DNA of 64,000 bases from Mycobacteroides chelonae (GTDB lineage Bacteria > Actinomycetota > Actinomycetes > Mycobacteriales > Mycobacteriaceae), in NCBI GenBank assembly GCA_014204435.1, contig JACHLF010000001.1, positions 496,001 through 560,000 of the forward strand. The letters run 5' to 3'. This document shows, piece after piece, positions 34,974-45,484 of this stretch (the first letter of the stretch is position 1; the number at the start of each line of letters is the position of its first letter). A program made the translations under genes and the position numbers. The notes beneath the pieces are model-generated. The model worked only from the letters and a program-made list of their open reading frames with translations, had not been told where the DNA came from and did no database searches.

Positions 34974-35801
34974 ATGAGCGCGAAGAAGATCACCGTCACC
35001 ACCATCAACGTCAACGGCATTCGTGCCGCCGTCAAGGAACGCTCCGCAGAGAACCGCGGACTGCTGCCCTGGCTGGAGCAGACGAGCGCCGACATCGTGT
35101 GTCTGCAGGAGGTCCGTGCGGAGGAGGAGCAGCTGCTGGAGGCGCTGGCCCCGGCACTTACCGCGGGGTGGCATGTGGTGAGCGCCTCGTCGAGTGTGAA
35201 GGGGCGCAACGGCGTGGGGATCCTCAGCCGGGTCCCGACAGCATCGAATAGGTCGGCGTTGGACGCCGACGGCGGTGAGTTCGACGAGTCCGGCCGATAC
35301 CTGGAGGCCGAGATCGGTGACCTGACGGTGGGGAGCATCTATCTGCCCACCGGTGAGGCGGGTACCGAGCGGCAGGCGGAGAAGGAACGTTTCATGGCGG
35401 CCGTGGGCACCCGGATGGCCGCGCTCGCTGCGGGTGGGCGCGACACGGTGATCTGCGGTGATTGGAACATCGGACACACCGAGCGAGACATCAAGGCGTG
35501 GAAGGCGAATCAGAAGAAGGCAGGGTTCTTGCCCGAGGAGCGGGCCTGGGTCGCCTCGCTGCTGGAAGCCGGATGGGTCGACAGTTTCCGGCTGCTGCAT
35601 CCGGACGTCGACGGGCCGTACAGCTGGTGGTCGTGGCGCGGTAATGCCTTCGACAACGACGCGGGCTGGCGCATCGACTATCACCTGGCCACCGGCGATC
35701 TCGGGCGGCGCGCACACGCGGCGCGGGTGGAGCGGGCCGATGCCTATGCGCTGCGCTGGTCCGACCACGCGCCGGTGACTGTCGAGTACCGGCTGCACTA
35801 G
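34974..35801 (+). CDS. xth: Exodeoxyribonuclease III (AP endonuclease family)
   Basis: 275 residues of the EEP/ExoIII fold: TTINVNGIRAA at the N-terminus, the metal-binding Glu in CLQEVRAEEEQ, GDWNIGH, a C-terminal RIDYHLATGDL and the catalytic WSDHAPV. Repairs abasic sites and removes 3' blocks in DNA. ATG 34974 gives the standard start; the upstream extension has no conserved sequence. TATCGT lies 9 bp before the ATG and may be the -10. Runs into trpS in the same direction with a 60-bp gap. Confidence 0.94.
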   Translation: MSAKKITVTTINVNGIRAAVKERSAENRGLLPWLEQTSADIVCLQEVRAEEEQLLEALAPALTAGWHVVSASSSVKGRNGVGILSRVPTASNRSALDADGGEFDESGRYLEAEIGDLTVGSIYLPTGEAGTERQAEKERFMAAVGTRMAALAAGGRDTVICGDWNIGHTERDIKAWKANQKKAGFLPEERAWVASLLEAGWVDSFRLLHPDVDGPYSWWSWRGNAFDNDAGWRIDYHLATGDLGRRAHAARVERADAYALRWSDHAPVTVEYRLH

Positions 35802-36884
<1,083 letters not shown>

Positions 36885-36906
36885 CGAACAACTGAGGTGG
36901 TGAAGA

Positions 36907-37935
36907 GTGGCCGAAGACGACAAGCCGGCAATTCTTGACCGCTATCGTGCACGATTTCCCTGGTTCGACCACATCATGCGGATGCAGGAGCGCTACCAGA
37001 AGGTAAACGGCAACTTCTTCGCCGCCGGAATCACCTATTTCACGGTATTTGCGCTCTTTCCGCTCACGATGGTCGCTTTCGCGGTCATGGGTTTTGTGTT
37101 GTCCAGGCGGCCGGACACGATTGCGGAGCTACGCGGCCGGATCAGTGGCGCCATCTCGGGCGAGGTGGGTAACCAGCTAATCAATTTGATGGACACGGCC
37201 ATTGCTTCGCGTACCAGCCTGGGCATCGCCGGTCTGGCGACCGCGGCGTGGGCCGGGCTGGGCTGGATGGCGAATGTGCGGGCGGCGCTCTCTGCCATGT
37301 GGGAGCAGCCGCCGAACGAGTCGGAAGGTTTCGTGCAGGGCAAGCTGTCGGACCTGCTGGCATTGGGCTCCACCTTCGTAGCGCTGGCCCTCACCATCGC
37401 GGTGACCGCCATCGGTAACGAGAAAACCATCCTGCGAATACTGGGATGGATCGGCCTGCATGACATCGCGGTGCCGGCGGTTCTGCTCAAGGTCGTGACG
37501 ATAGCGATTGCGACCGTGTTGTCATGGGCACTGTTCACCTGGATGATCGCGCGACTGCCCAGAGAGCGGCTGCCCTTCTCGAGTGCGGTGCGCGCCGGGC
37601 TCATCGCGGCGATCGGGTTCGAGCTGTTCAAACAGGTCGCTTCGATCTATCTGAGCGTGATCATGCATGGCCCGGCGGGCTCCACGTTCGGTCCGGTGCT
37701 CGGCATCATGGTGTTCGCCTACATCACCGCCCGGCTGCTGCTGTACGCCACCGCCTGGGCCGCCACGTCCGACGAGAACAGGCCGTTCGTGTACGTGCTG
37801 CCGCCCGAGCCGGTGGTCATCACCACGCGCGTCCAGACCGTCCAGCGTCCGTCGAAACTGGGTGTTCTCGCCGCATTTGGGGCGGGAGCCCTTGGTGCGA
37901 TCGGTATTTCGTGGCTGGGGCGTGGCGGCGACTAG
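36907..37935 (+). CDS. yhjD: YihY/BrkB-family inner membrane protein YhjD
   Basis: 342 residues with about six transmembrane helices: [73 protein letters not shown] and [22 protein letters not shown]-terminal [16 protein letters not shown] is typical of the family. Function in mycobacteria unknown; E. coli YhjD has been linked to lipid A precursor export defects. Its last four bases overlap the stop of the convergent carboxypeptidase gene. Confidence 0.9.
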   Translation: MAEDDKPAILDRYRARFPWFDHIMRMQERYQKVNGNFFAAGITYFTVFALFPLTMVAFAVMGFVLSRRPDTIAELRGRISGAISGEVGNQLINLMDTAIASRTSLGIAGLATAAWAGLGWMANVRAALSAMWEQPPNESEGFVQGKLSDLLALGSTFVALALTIAVTAIGNEKTILRILGWIGLHDIAVPAVLLKVVTIAIATVLSWALFTWMIARLPRERLPFSSAVRAGLIAAIGFELFKQVASIYLSVIMHGPAGSTFGPVLGIMVFAYITARLLLYATAWAATSDENRPFVYVLPPEPVVITTRVQTVQRPSKLGVLAAFGAGALGAIGISWLGRGGD

Positions 37936-39218
37936 GCCTGGCGGCGATTGAGTGACCGTGCCGCGAGGATGAGGCCGAACACGATCATCGCGCCGATGAT
38001 CGTGACACCCACCCGGACCGGGACGCTGTTCACCGCGTCGGCGGTGAGTCCTGCGGCTTGCGGAGTGCCCGCGTTGTCGGCGCGCGGCTTGGTCAACAGC
38101 GAAGGGTCGGGGTCGACGAGCTTGCCGATCGAGGCGTCGCGGGGGGTGGAGAATCCGTAGTCCAGCAAGTGGGCGGCCTGTTCCCATGGCGCGATCGGTA
38201 GACGTGTACCGCGCAGCATGGTGACCACCAGCCGACGGCCGCCGCGTTCGGCGGCACCGACAAAGGTTTGCTGCGCGTCGTCGGTGTATCCGGTCTTACC
38301 GCCGAGCGCACCGGGGTAGTTGTAGAGCAGCTTGTTGTCGTTCGTCATCTCGTACGGCGGATGATCGTCGGGCTCACCGGGTTTGGCGGGGTGGCCGGGG
38401 AAGGTGGCTCTGGGAGCCGACACCAGGTCGGCGAAGGTGGGGTCGGCGAACGCGTATTTGTAGAACAGGCCAAGGTCATAGGCGGAGGTGCTCATGCCGG
38501 GACCATCGAGACCGGAGGGGGTGGCCACGCGGGTGTCCCGCGCACCCAGTTTCTGCGCCATGTCGTTGAGCTTGGCGACGGTCTCGTCCATACCGCCGAG
38601 CTGAACCGCCAGCGCGTGCGCGGCGTCGTTGCCCGAGTTCATCAGCAGGCCGGTGAGCAGCTGCCGGACCGTGTAGGTGCCGCCGACGTCGACGCCGACC
38701 CTGGTGCCCTCGCTGTTCGCGTCGTCCTGGGTACCCACCACTGCCTGGTTGAGGTTCAGATTGTTGATGGATTCCATCGCGACCAGCACCTTGATGACGC
38801 TGGCGGGCCGATGCCGGGCGTGGGGGTCCTTGGCGGCCACCACCTTTCCGGTGTTCAGGTCGGCGATCAACCAGGATTCCGCGGAAATATCGCCCGGTAC
38901 CGGTCCGGCGCCGTGGGGGGTGATTACATCGCAGCTGCCCAGCATCTCGCCGCCGATGGGCTTGGCGGGCACCGGGAGGGGTGCCGGTGGGTCGCCGCCA
39001 GCCTTGGGGACCTCGGAGGTGTCGACCGCCGGCGGGGTGACGACCTTGTATGGGCAGCCGCTGGTATCCGGCGGCGTGAATCCGGGCTCGGCGTTGGCCA
39101 GTGGTGTGCTCAGCGGGAGGGCGGCGACGATCAGCCCGGCGGCGGTGGCAGCGGCGAGACGAGTCGCGCCTGATCGCATGGCCTGGCGGCACTGTGGCAC
39201 TGAAGTCCGGGTGGTCAT
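37932..39218 (-). CDS. dacB: D-alanyl-D-alanine carboxypeptidase (penicillin-binding protein 5/6 type)
   Basis: 428 residues. ATG 39218 gives a basic head and signal peptide ([23 protein letters not shown]). The serine-acylase motifs are in order: SxxK in [12 protein letters not shown], SxN in [13 protein letters not shown] and KTG in [15 protein letters not shown]-terminal hydrophobic anchor ([18 protein letters not shown]) tethers it to the outer face of the membrane. Trims the terminal D-Ala of peptidoglycan pentapeptides. M. tuberculosis homologue Rv3330 (dacB1) has the same neighbour types. Frame extensions to 39374 lack conserved sequence. Confidence 0.94.
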   Translation of the reverse strand: MTTRTSVPQCRQAMRSGATRLAAATAAGLIVAALPLSTPLANAEPGFTPPDTSGCPYKVVTPPAVDTSEVPKAGGDPPAPLPVPAKPIGGEMLGSCDVITPHGAGPVPGDISAESWLIADLNTGKVVAAKDPHARHRPASVIKVLVAMESINNLNLNQAVVGTQDDANSEGTRVGVDVGGTYTVRQLLTGLLMNSGNDAAHALAVQLGGMDETVAKLNDMAQKLGARDTRVATPSGLDGPGMSTSAYDLGLFYKYAFADPTFADLVSAPRATFPGHPAKPGEPDDHPPYEMTNDNKLLYNYPGALGGKTGYTDDAQQTFVGAAERGGRRLVVTMLRGTRLPIAPWEQAAHLLDYGFSTPRDASIGKLVDPDPSLLTKPRADNAGTPQAAGLTADAVNSVPVRVGVTIIGAMIVFGLILAARSLNRRQA

Positions 39219-39291
39219 CGCTTCGTCACAGTAAGTGAATGCAGCCCTGAACTGGGGGATGTTACGGCTGTGTCGGGTGTGACTTGCGGGT

Positions 39292-40305
39292 TCAATGCCC
39301 CGAGGAGGCGATATCGGCCAGGCTGATGTGCCCAACGGCCGACGATCCGATGCATCCGAACCAGAGACGGCCACCCGACTCGACGACGCCGGTGACAGTG
39401 CGCAGATCCCGGGATTTGCCGCGGATGTTGGCCACCACGTCGCCGGTATCCGGGTTCACCGCGATGACCCACGGATCGGTGTCGGTACTCGGGAGCAGGG
39501 CATCGGGCAGCTGCCACAGAACCTTCCGGATCGCCGGAGTGCGGGGGAGCAGCCATTCGGCGAGCGCGTTGCGTGGGCTGGCCAGGGTGACCCAGATGCG
39601 GCCGTCGGCGCCGGTGCTGATGTTGTCGGGCATACCCGGAATCTCTTCCAGGATCGGCGTCAAGGCACCGGCATCAGGGCCGGTGAGCGCGTACCTGCTC
39701 ACCTTGCGGCCGACTGTCTCGGCGATGATCAGGGCGGACTCGTCGGCGGTGAGGGTGACCCCGTTGGTGAACGCTAGTCCCGTGGCAATGGTCGTCACGG
39801 TGCCGTCCGGATCGCGCCGGAACACCCGTCCGGTAGAGCGCCCTTCTAAGATCGCGGCCATGAACAGCTCGAATGGGAAGCGCGCCGTCGATTCGCTGAA
39901 ATAGATTATGCCATTGGAAGATTCGGTGACATTCGAGCAGAAGATGAGCGGCGGCCCATCGACCTTGGTGACCAGCGGCTCGATATCCGCCGAGGCAGGG
40001 TCCAAGGCCAGCAGCTTGTCCCGGCTGCAGATCAGCACCCGGCCGTCGCGTGCGATGTGCAGGCCCAGGGGTGGGTGCTCGGTGGTGGCGACATGCGTCA
40101 CCTCAGATCCATCGGGCGTGATGCGCAGGATCTTTCCGTCCGCCACACCGGCCCAGATGTTTCCGGCGGCGTCGGCCACCACGTCCTCGGGGGCGTGACC
40201 GGGCAGCGTCACGATGCTCAGCGGTGGCAGTGGCTGCGGATACAGGGATAGCGCCCGTACACCGGGAGGCTGCCAGCGGACGGGAGCGATCGACGGCTTG
40301 GCCAT
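39292..40305 (-). CDS. SMP-30/gluconolactonase-like beta-propeller protein
   Basis: 337 residues with repeated propeller strands of SMP-30/strictosidine-synthase-like proteins: [58 protein letters not shown] (the conserved NGVxxxxD metal-ligand motif) and [20 protein letters not shown]. Probably a lactonase or esterase-type hydrolase, substrate unknown. No signal peptide seen. Starts 35 bp from the divergent sigJ-like pseudogene, and is followed by dacB on the same strand. Confidence 0.85.
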   Translation of the reverse strand: MAKPSIAPVRWQPPGVRALSLYPQPLPPLSIVTLPGHAPEDVVADAAGNIWAGVADGKILRITPDGSEVTHVATTEHPPLGLHIARDGRVLICSRDKLLALDPASADIEPLVTKVDGPPLIFCSNVTESSNGIIYFSESTARFPFELFMAAILEGRSTGRVFRRDPDGTVTTIATGLAFTNGVTLTADESALIIAETVGRKVSRYALTGPDAGALTPILEEIPGMPDNISTGADGRIWVTLASPRNALAEWLLPRTPAIRKVLWQLPDALLPSTDTDPWVIAVNPDTGDVVANIRGKSRDLRTVTGVVESGGRLWFGCIGSSAVGHISLADIASSGH

Positions 40306-40340
40306 GGGCTCACCCTAGGGGGCAGGCATAGGCTGAAGTG

Positions 40341-41077
40341 ATGGCGGCAGGCCAGGTCAGGGAGCGCGCCGATGAGTTCGAGGCGTTGCGCCCGCGTCTG
40401 CAAGCGGTGGCCTACCGGCTCACCGGTAGCGTCGCCGACGCCGAGGACATCGTGCAGGACGCTTGGCTGCGCTGGTGGCCAGCGAGGACGCCCGCTTCGC
40501 CGCCATGGTGGTGCTGGACCGATTGGCACCGGATCAGCGCGTCGCCTTCGTCCTGCACGACGGATTCTCGGTGCCGTTCAAACAGATTGCCGAGATTCTG
40601 GGCATCAACGACGTGGCCGCTCGCCAACTCGCTTCGCGTGCGCGCCGGGCGGTGACCGCTACTCCGGAACCTGTGGCCGATGGCGAACATAACGAGGTGG
40701 TGGGCAAGCTGCTGGAGGCCCTCATGTCCAAAAGTGTGGAAGCCGTTGTGCGGTTGCTGCATCCGGAGGTGACGATGACCGGAGATTCCGACGGCAAGGC
40801 GCCGACAGCGGTAAGGGTCATCCACGGCCCCGACAAGGTGGCGCGTTTCCTGCTGGGGCTGATGGCGCGTTACGGCCCACAGATGACGCAGGCGATCAAT
40901 CCGGCGTTGGTGAACGGGCAGTTCGGCATGTACCTGACCGAGACAGACACCGATCCGAATTTCAGACCGGTGCTGCCCCGGGTGAGCGCGTTCACCGTGC
41001 GCGACGGGCAGGTGCTGGCGGTCTGGGATGTGAGCAATCCCGACAAGTTCGCCGGCACGCCACTGCTCAGCGCCTAG
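40341..41077 (+). pseudogene. sigJ: sigJ-like ECF41 sigma factor, broken by internal deletion and frameshift
   Basis: From ATG 40341 (GTG 40338 also possible) the frame encodes sigma region 2 start (YRLTGSVADAEDIVQDAWLRW) and then leaves the family. From 40463 another frame encodes region 4 (RLAPDQRVAFVLHDGFSVPF, DVAARQLASRARRAV) and the SnoaL-like C-terminal domain (LLHPEVTMTGDSDGKAPTAV) typical of SigJ/ECF41 proteins. About 55-60 codons, the rest of region 2 with the -10 recognition part and the linker, are missing compared with recalled M. tuberculosis SigJ. The junction TTGGCTGCGCTGG (40463-40475) reads AWLRW in one frame and LAAL in the other, both expected there, so a direct-repeat deletion is likely. 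Ends in a 4-bp overlap with the convergent decarboxylase gene. Confidence 0.85.
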
Positions 41078-41658
41078 GCGTCCTCGGTGGCCCACGGAAC
41101 CCGGCAGGCGTCACCGGAATTGAAGCCCTGCTCGGTGATGCCGAGCGCCGCATAGGTGCGGGCGCGCATGTTCTCGACGCCGACCTGATAAGAGAGCTCG
41201 ATCACCCCGGCGTCACCGAATCGTTGCCGAAGGTCTTCGACTTGCTCGCCGGTGATGTCGTGCGGATTTCCGGTCATCGCGTCGGCGTAGGCGATGGCGG
41301 CGCGCTCGTCATCGGTGTACAGCAGCGAGGTCGCATAGTCGTCGATGGCCTTGAGGCGCTCGACGTCCAAGCCGTCCAGACGCTGCAGCATGGAGCCGAA
41401 GTCGACGCACCATGAGCAGCCGACCGTGCGGGCGGTCCAGAACACCGCGAGTTCCCGCACGCTGGCCGGCAGGACGGTGGATGCGCTGCCCAGCATCTGC
41501 TCGTGCAGGGCTGCGGCGACCATCAGCTTGCGATGGTGGGCGATGACGGTAAAGGGCTCGGGCACTTGACCGAAACGACGCTTGGTCATCCGGTACACGA
41601 CCCGGGTGAGCAGTGAGGCTTGTTGCGGAGGGACGGGCTCGATACGTGGTGTGGTCAT
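41074..41658 (-). CDS. Carboxymuconolactone decarboxylase / AhpD-like protein
   Basis: 194 residues. The redox motif CSWC in VGCSWCVDFGSML, followed by a helix and YADAMT, is characteristic of AhpD/CMD-fold proteins, which act as peroxidase partners or decarboxylases. ATG 41658 is favoured because the upstream GTG (41679) would lie inside the ECF41-type promoter (41667-41693). CMD genes are classic targets of ECF41 sigma factors, and the broken sigJ-like gene is its convergent neighbour. Confidence 0.88.
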   Translation of the reverse strand: MTTPRIEPVPPQQASLLTRVVYRMTKRRFGQVPEPFTVIAHHRKLMVAAALHEQMLGSASTVLPASVRELAVFWTARTVGCSWCVDFGSMLQRLDGLDVERLKAIDDYATSLLYTDDERAAIAYADAMTGNPHDITGEQVEDLRQRFGDAGVIELSYQVGVENMRARTYAALGITEQGFNSGDACRVPWATEDA

Positions 41659-41666
41659 ATCCGTAT

Positions 41667-41693
41667 GACGAGGCAGCACTCAGATGTGTGACA
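41667..41693 (-). promoter_or_regulatory. ECF41 (SigJ)-type promoter of the decarboxylase gene
   Basis: On the minus strand TGTCACA (41693-41687) and CGTC (41670-41667) are separated by exactly 16 bases, the published ECF41 promoter pattern as I recall it (TGTCACA, spacer 16-17, CGTC). Only eight bases separate CGTC from ATG 41658, so the transcript would have an extremely short or no leader. Confidence 0.8.
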
Positions 41694-41711
41694 GAGCGCG
41701 CCCGGGCTTAG

Positions 41712-41753
41712 AAAAACCGCCGGGCGCGAGCATTGGTGCTCACACCCGGCGGT
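41712..41753 (-). terminator. Intrinsic terminator of the sdhCDAB operon
   Basis: On the minus strand ACCGCCGGG (41753-41745 complement) pairs with CCCGGCGGT over nine bases. The inner GAGCA/TGCTC pair closes a CCAA loop, and the stem is followed directly by TTTTT (41716-41712 complement). This is a complete Rho-independent terminator 15 bp after the sdhB stop. Confidence 0.92.
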
Positions 41754-41767
41754 GTAGACGAAGGGTT

Positions 41768-42550
41768 CTAGCGCGCGAACATCAGGGCGCGCTTGACCTC
41801 TTGGATGGCCTTGGTGACCTCGATACCCCGAGGGCAGGCGTCCGTGCAGTTGAACGTGGTGCGGCAGCGCCACACCCCGTCGACGTCGTTGAGGATGTCC
41901 AAACGCTCGGCGGCAGCCTCGTCGCGGCTGTCGAAGATGAACCGGTGCGCATTGACGATCGCCGCGGGACCGAAGTAGCTTCCGTCGCTCCAGAACACCG
42001 GGCAACTGGTGGTGCAGCACGCACACAGGATGCACTTGGTGGTGTCGTCAAAGCGTGCGCGGTCGGTCTGGCTTTGGATGTACTCACGCGTCGGCTGGTT
42101 GCCGCTGGTGATCATGAACGGCTTTACGGCGCGGTACGCGTCGAAGAAAGGCTCCATGTTGACCACGAGGTCCTTCTCCACGGGGAGGCCGCGGATGGGC
42201 TCGATGGTGATGGTGAGCGTCTTCTTGGGGTTCTTCGGCAGCAGATCGCGCATCAAAACCTTGCAGGCCAGCCGGTTCACGCCGTTGATCCGCATGGCGT
42301 CCGAACCGCACACGCCGTGTGCGCAGGACCTGCGGAAGGTCAACGTGCCGTCCAGGTAGCCCTTCACGTACAGCAGCAGATTCAGCAGCCGGTCCGTCGA
42401 CAGGCAGGGCACCCGGAAGGTTTGCCAGCCCGCGGCGTCGGGGTCCTCGGGGTTGAACCGCTGGATCTTCAGGTCCACCATGACCGCGCCCTCGGGGATC
42501 GGAGGCAGCGGAGGGTCGACCGCTTCGGCTTTCTCGATAACCGCAGTCAT
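41768..42550 (-). CDS. sdhB: Succinate dehydrogenase iron-sulfur subunit
   Basis: 260 residues with the three Fe-S cluster motifs. The 2Fe-2S motif is RRSCAHGVCGSDAMRING followed by the LAC segment. The 4Fe-4S motif is CILCACCTTSCP and the 3Fe-4S motif is CRTTFNCTDACPRGIEV. Transfers electrons from SdhA FAD to the membrane anchor of complex II. ATG 42550 is one base after the sdhA stop, giving tight coupling; the frame's longer N-terminal extension is the shadow of sdhA. Last gene of the operon, ending at a strong terminator. Confidence 0.97.
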   Translation of the reverse strand: MTAVIEKAEAVDPPLPPIPEGAVMVDLKIQRFNPEDPDAAGWQTFRVPCLSTDRLLNLLLYVKGYLDGTLTFRRSCAHGVCGSDAMRINGVNRLACKVLMRDLLPKNPKKTLTITIEPIRGLPVEKDLVVNMEPFFDAYRAVKPFMITSGNQPTREYIQSQTDRARFDDTTKCILCACCTTSCPVFWSDGSYFGPAAIVNAHRFIFDSRDEAAAERLDILNDVDGVWRCRTTFNCTDACPRGIEVTKAIQEVKRALMFAR

Positions 42551-42551
42551 C

Positions 42552-44306
42552 TCAGTACTTCCGTTCCATCGGCTCGTACCGGGTCTGGACAACGGGCTTG
42601 TAGTCCAGCCGGATGTCGGACAGCAGCTCTGCGCCCTGCTTGTACGCCATGGTGTGTCGCATGTAGTTGGTGTCGTCACGGTTCGGATAGTCCTCGCGCG
42701 CATGCCCGCCACGCGATTCCTTACGGTTGAGCGCACCCACCACGGTCACCTCGGCGAGTTCGAGCAGGAAGCCCAGCTCGATGGCCTCGAGCAGGTCGCT
42801 GTTGTAGCGCTTGCCCTTGTCGTGCACCGTGATTCGGCTGTACCGCTCCTTGAGCGCGTGGATGTCGGTGAGGGCCTGCTTGAGGGTGTCCTCGGTGCGG
42901 AACACCGCAGCGTTGTTGTCCATTGACTGCTGCAGCTCGGTACGGATGTCGGCCACCCGCTCGTCGCCGTGCTCGGAGAGGATGTCCGCCACCCACTCGG
43001 TGACCATCGTCGCCGGGGTCTCCGGCAGGTCGATGAAGTCGTGGGCCTCGGCGTACTCCGCGGCGGCGATACCGGCCCGTCGACCGAACACGTTGATGTC
43101 CAGCAGCGAGTTGGTGCCCAGGCGGTTCGCGCCATGCACCGAGACGCAGGCGCACTCGCCGGCGGCGTAGAGGCCGGGGACAACGTTGTCGTTGTCGCGC
43201 AGCACCTGTCCCTTGATGTTGGTCGGAATGCCGCCCATCACGTAGTGGCAGGTTGGGTACACCGGAACCAGCTCGGTGACCGGGTCCACACCCAGGTAGG
43301 TGCGCGCGAATTCGGTGATGTCGGGGAGCTTGGCTTCCAGCACGTCGGCACCGAGGTGGCGCACGTCGATGTAGACGTAGTCCTTGTTCGGCCCGGCCCC
43401 GCGGCCTTCTAGCACCTCGAGAACCATTGACCTCGCGACGATGTCGCGAGGTGCCAGGTCGACGATGGTGGGGGCGTAGCGCTCCATGAACCGCTCGCCA
43501 TCGGCGTTGAGTAGACGGCCGCCCTCGCCACGCACGGCTTCGGAGATCAGAATCCCGAGTCCGGCCAGACCTGTCGGGTGGAACTGGTGGAATTCCATGT
43601 CCTCCAAGGGAAGTCCCTTGCGGAACACGATGCCCAGGCCGTCGCCGGTCAGGGTATGTGCGTTGGAGGTGGTCTTGTACATGCGTCCCGAGCCGCCGGT
43701 GGCGAAAACGATTGCCTTGGCGTGGAACACGTGGATATCACCGGTCGCCAGCTCGTAGGCGACGACACCGGTGGCCACCGGGCCGTTCGGCGTCTCGGTG
43801 AGTGCGATGTCCAGGGCATAGAACTCGTTGAAGAACTCGACATCATGCTTGACGCAGTTTTGGTACAGCGTCTGCAGGATCATGTGCCCGGTACGGTCCG
43901 CGGCATAGCAGGCCCGGCGCACCGGGGCCTTGCCGTGGTCGCGGGTATGACCACCGAAGCGGCGCTGGTCGATTCGGCCCTGGGGTGTCCGGTTGAACGG
44001 CATACCCATCTTCTCGAGATCGAGGACGGCGTCGATGGCCTCCTTGCACATGATCTCCACCGCGTCCTGGTCGGCGAGGTAGTCGCCGCCCTTGACGGTG
44101 TCGAAGGTGTGCCACTCCCAGTTGTCTTCCTCGACATTGGCCAGCGCGGCGCACATGCCGCCCTGGGCGGCGCCGGTATGGCTGCGCGTCGGGTACAGCT
44201 TGGTCAGCACTGCGGTGCGAACCCGGGGCCCGGACTCCACGGCGGCGCGCATGCCCGCTCCGCCCGCGCCGATGATGACAACGTCGTACCGGTGTTCCTG
44301 AATCAT
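42552..44306 (-). CDS. sdhA: Succinate dehydrogenase flavoprotein subunit
   Basis: 584 residues. FAD-binding GAGGAGMRAAVE near residue 12, the covalent-FAD His in RSHTGAAQGGM, catalytic Arg/His in RFGGHTRDHGKAPVRRACY and in EFHQFHPTG, and C-terminal ECACVSVHGANRLGTNSLLD. Oxidises succinate to fumarate on the cytoplasmic side of the membrane. ATG 44306 gives the standard N-terminus MIQEHRYDVVIIG; the upstream frame belongs to the sdhD gap. 14 bp after sdhD. Confidence 0.97.
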   Translation of the reverse strand: MIQEHRYDVVIIGAGGAGMRAAVESGPRVRTAVLTKLYPTRSHTGAAQGGMCAALANVEEDNWEWHTFDTVKGGDYLADQDAVEIMCKEAIDAVLDLEKMGMPFNRTPQGRIDQRRFGGHTRDHGKAPVRRACYAADRTGHMILQTLYQNCVKHDVEFFNEFYALDIALTETPNGPVATGVVAYELATGDIHVFHAKAIVFATGGSGRMYKTTSNAHTLTGDGLGIVFRKGLPLEDMEFHQFHPTGLAGLGILISEAVRGEGGRLLNADGERFMERYAPTIVDLAPRDIVARSMVLEVLEGRGAGPNKDYVYIDVRHLGADVLEAKLPDITEFARTYLGVDPVTELVPVYPTCHYVMGGIPTNIKGQVLRDNDNVVPGLYAAGECACVSVHGANRLGTNSLLDINVFGRRAGIAAAEYAEAHDFIDLPETPATMVTEWVADILSEHGDERVADIRTELQQSMDNNAAVFRTEDTLKQALTDIHALKERYSRITVHDKGKRYNSDLLEAIELGFLLELAEVTVVGALNRKESRGGHAREDYPNRDDTNYMRHTMAYKQGAELLSDIRLDYKPVVQTRYEPMERKY

Positions 44307-44320
44307 TGTGGAAATCGCCC

Positions 44321-44827
44321 CTAACCGATGTTCGGGTTGAAGGTCAGCAGGACGTAGGTGCCGAGCACGACCGTGAAGATGATCGACAGTGCCAGTAGGC
44401 AATTGAGCCAGAACCGAGTCGAGTCTTTACGGCTGTAGTCGGCGATGATCGTACGCATGCCGTTACCGCCGTGCAGTTGCGCCAGCCACAGCATCAGCAG
44501 GTCCCAGGTCTGCCAAAACGGGCTTGCCCAGCGCTGTGCCACGAAGTTGAAGTCGAGGCGGTACACGCCGTTGTCCCACATCAGCATGATGAAGAGGTGG
44601 CCCAGGGCCAGGAAGATCAGGACAATGCCCGACAACCGCATGAAGATCCATGCGTACTTCTCGAAGTTGGGCATACCCGATCCGCGCCGGGGTGCACGTG
44701 GATTGTCCAGTGCAGCAGGTCGGTCGTAGTTGCGTTCCAGCACAGGGGCGGGGCGGCCGCTGGCGCGGGCGCTCGCGTTGGGGCCGGTCTGTGTCGATGT
44801 CTTAGAGGAAGTCTTAGGGTCGCTCAT
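44321..44827 (-). CDS. sdhD: Succinate dehydrogenase membrane anchor subunit SdhD
   Basis: 168 residues. A basic, Ser/Thr-rich head (about 1-50) is followed by three transmembrane helices: FMRLSGIVLIFLALGHLFIM (with heme/quinone-site His), WDLLMLWLAQLHGG and FWLNCLLALSIIFTVVLGTY. N-terminal PNFEKYAWIFMRLSG is typical for the actinobacterial subunit. ATG 44827 overlaps the sdhC stop by four bases. Confidence 0.93.
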   Translation of the reverse strand: MSDPKTSSKTSTQTGPNASARASGRPAPVLERNYDRPAALDNPRAPRRGSGMPNFEKYAWIFMRLSGIVLIFLALGHLFIMLMWDNGVYRLDFNFVAQRWASPFWQTWDLLMLWLAQLHGGNGMRTIIADYSRKDSTRFWLNCLLALSIIFTVVLGTYVLLTFNPNIG

Positions 44828-45225
44828 AGGAAACGCTCCGCCATGTGCATGAGAATCCGGGTCACTGCGGGAACCATCACCACGAACCAGACGCCGGCGA
44901 TGATCCACAGCATAAGTCGCTGATAGCGCGGGCCCTTGGACCAGAAATCGACGAGGATGACCCGGACGCCGTTGAGCGCGTGGTACAGAACCGCGGCTAC
45001 CAGGCCGAGTTCCATCAGCCCGACGATCGGAGTCTTATAGGTCTCGATCACCGAGTTATAGGCCTCCGGGCTCACCCGGACGAGAGCGGTATCCAAGACG
45101 TGGACAAAAAGGAAGAAGAAGATCGTGGCACCGGTAATGCGATGCAGGACCCATGACCACATTCCTGGATCACCGCGGTATAGCGATCGCTTGAGGCGAT
45201 TATTTTCGCCTGTCACGCTTGTCAA
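44824..45225 (-). CDS. sdhC: Succinate dehydrogenase cytochrome b556 subunit SdhC
   Basis: 133 residues from TTG 45225, with transmembrane helices at HRITGATIFFFLFVHVLDTA (conserved His), VGLMELGLVAAVLYHALNGV (second heme-type His) and LMLWIIAGVWFVVMVPAVT. YRGDPGMWSWVLHRITGA is the family start. The TTG is preferred because GGAGG lies five bases upstream, while TTG 45243, GTG 45240 and GTG 45216 are alternatives. First gene of sdhCDAB; it diverges from cdd across 259 bp. Confidence 0.92.
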   Translation of the reverse strand: MTSVTGENNRLKRSLYRGDPGMWSWVLHRITGATIFFFLFVHVLDTALVRVSPEAYNSVIETYKTPIVGLMELGLVAAVLYHALNGVRVILVDFWSKGPRYQRLMLWIIAGVWFVVMVPAVTRILMHMAERFL

Positions 45226-45484
45226 GCTGGCCTCCAACACCAATGGTGGACTGGGGCCACACGGCGCGGTGAATGGGGGCGTCCATGACGCGCAACCGCT
45301 GGCCCAACGGTGGTCGGCGAACCGTCATGCGAACTCTAAACCCATTCGGAGGTGGCGCCGAAATCGCGTGAGGGTGAAAACGCGCCGAAATGCACCGTAC
45401 TCCAAAGTAAGTTAGGTAAACCTTGCACGAGCAAATGGCGAGCCGATGCGACTCTCATAGGGTCGACAGGGAGGTCTGCGAATC
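45226..45484. other. Divergent promoter region between sdhC and cdd
   Basis: 259 bp serving both the sdh operon and the nucleoside-salvage operon. An AT-richer part at 45400-45440 holds TTAGGTAAACCTT, in which AGGT and ACCT are inverted around AA. It could be an operator but does not fit a full IdeR box. I see no confident -10/-35 pair. Confidence 0.4.

Noticed and set aside
40341..41077. Programmed frameshift instead of a broken sigJ
   Set aside because: A frameshift alone would not restore the 55-60 residues of region 2 and linker that are missing at the junction.
45408..45425. TTAGGTAAACCTT as an IdeR iron box in the sdhC-cdd gap
   Set aside because: Only one half resembles the 19-bp consensus; the second half does not match.
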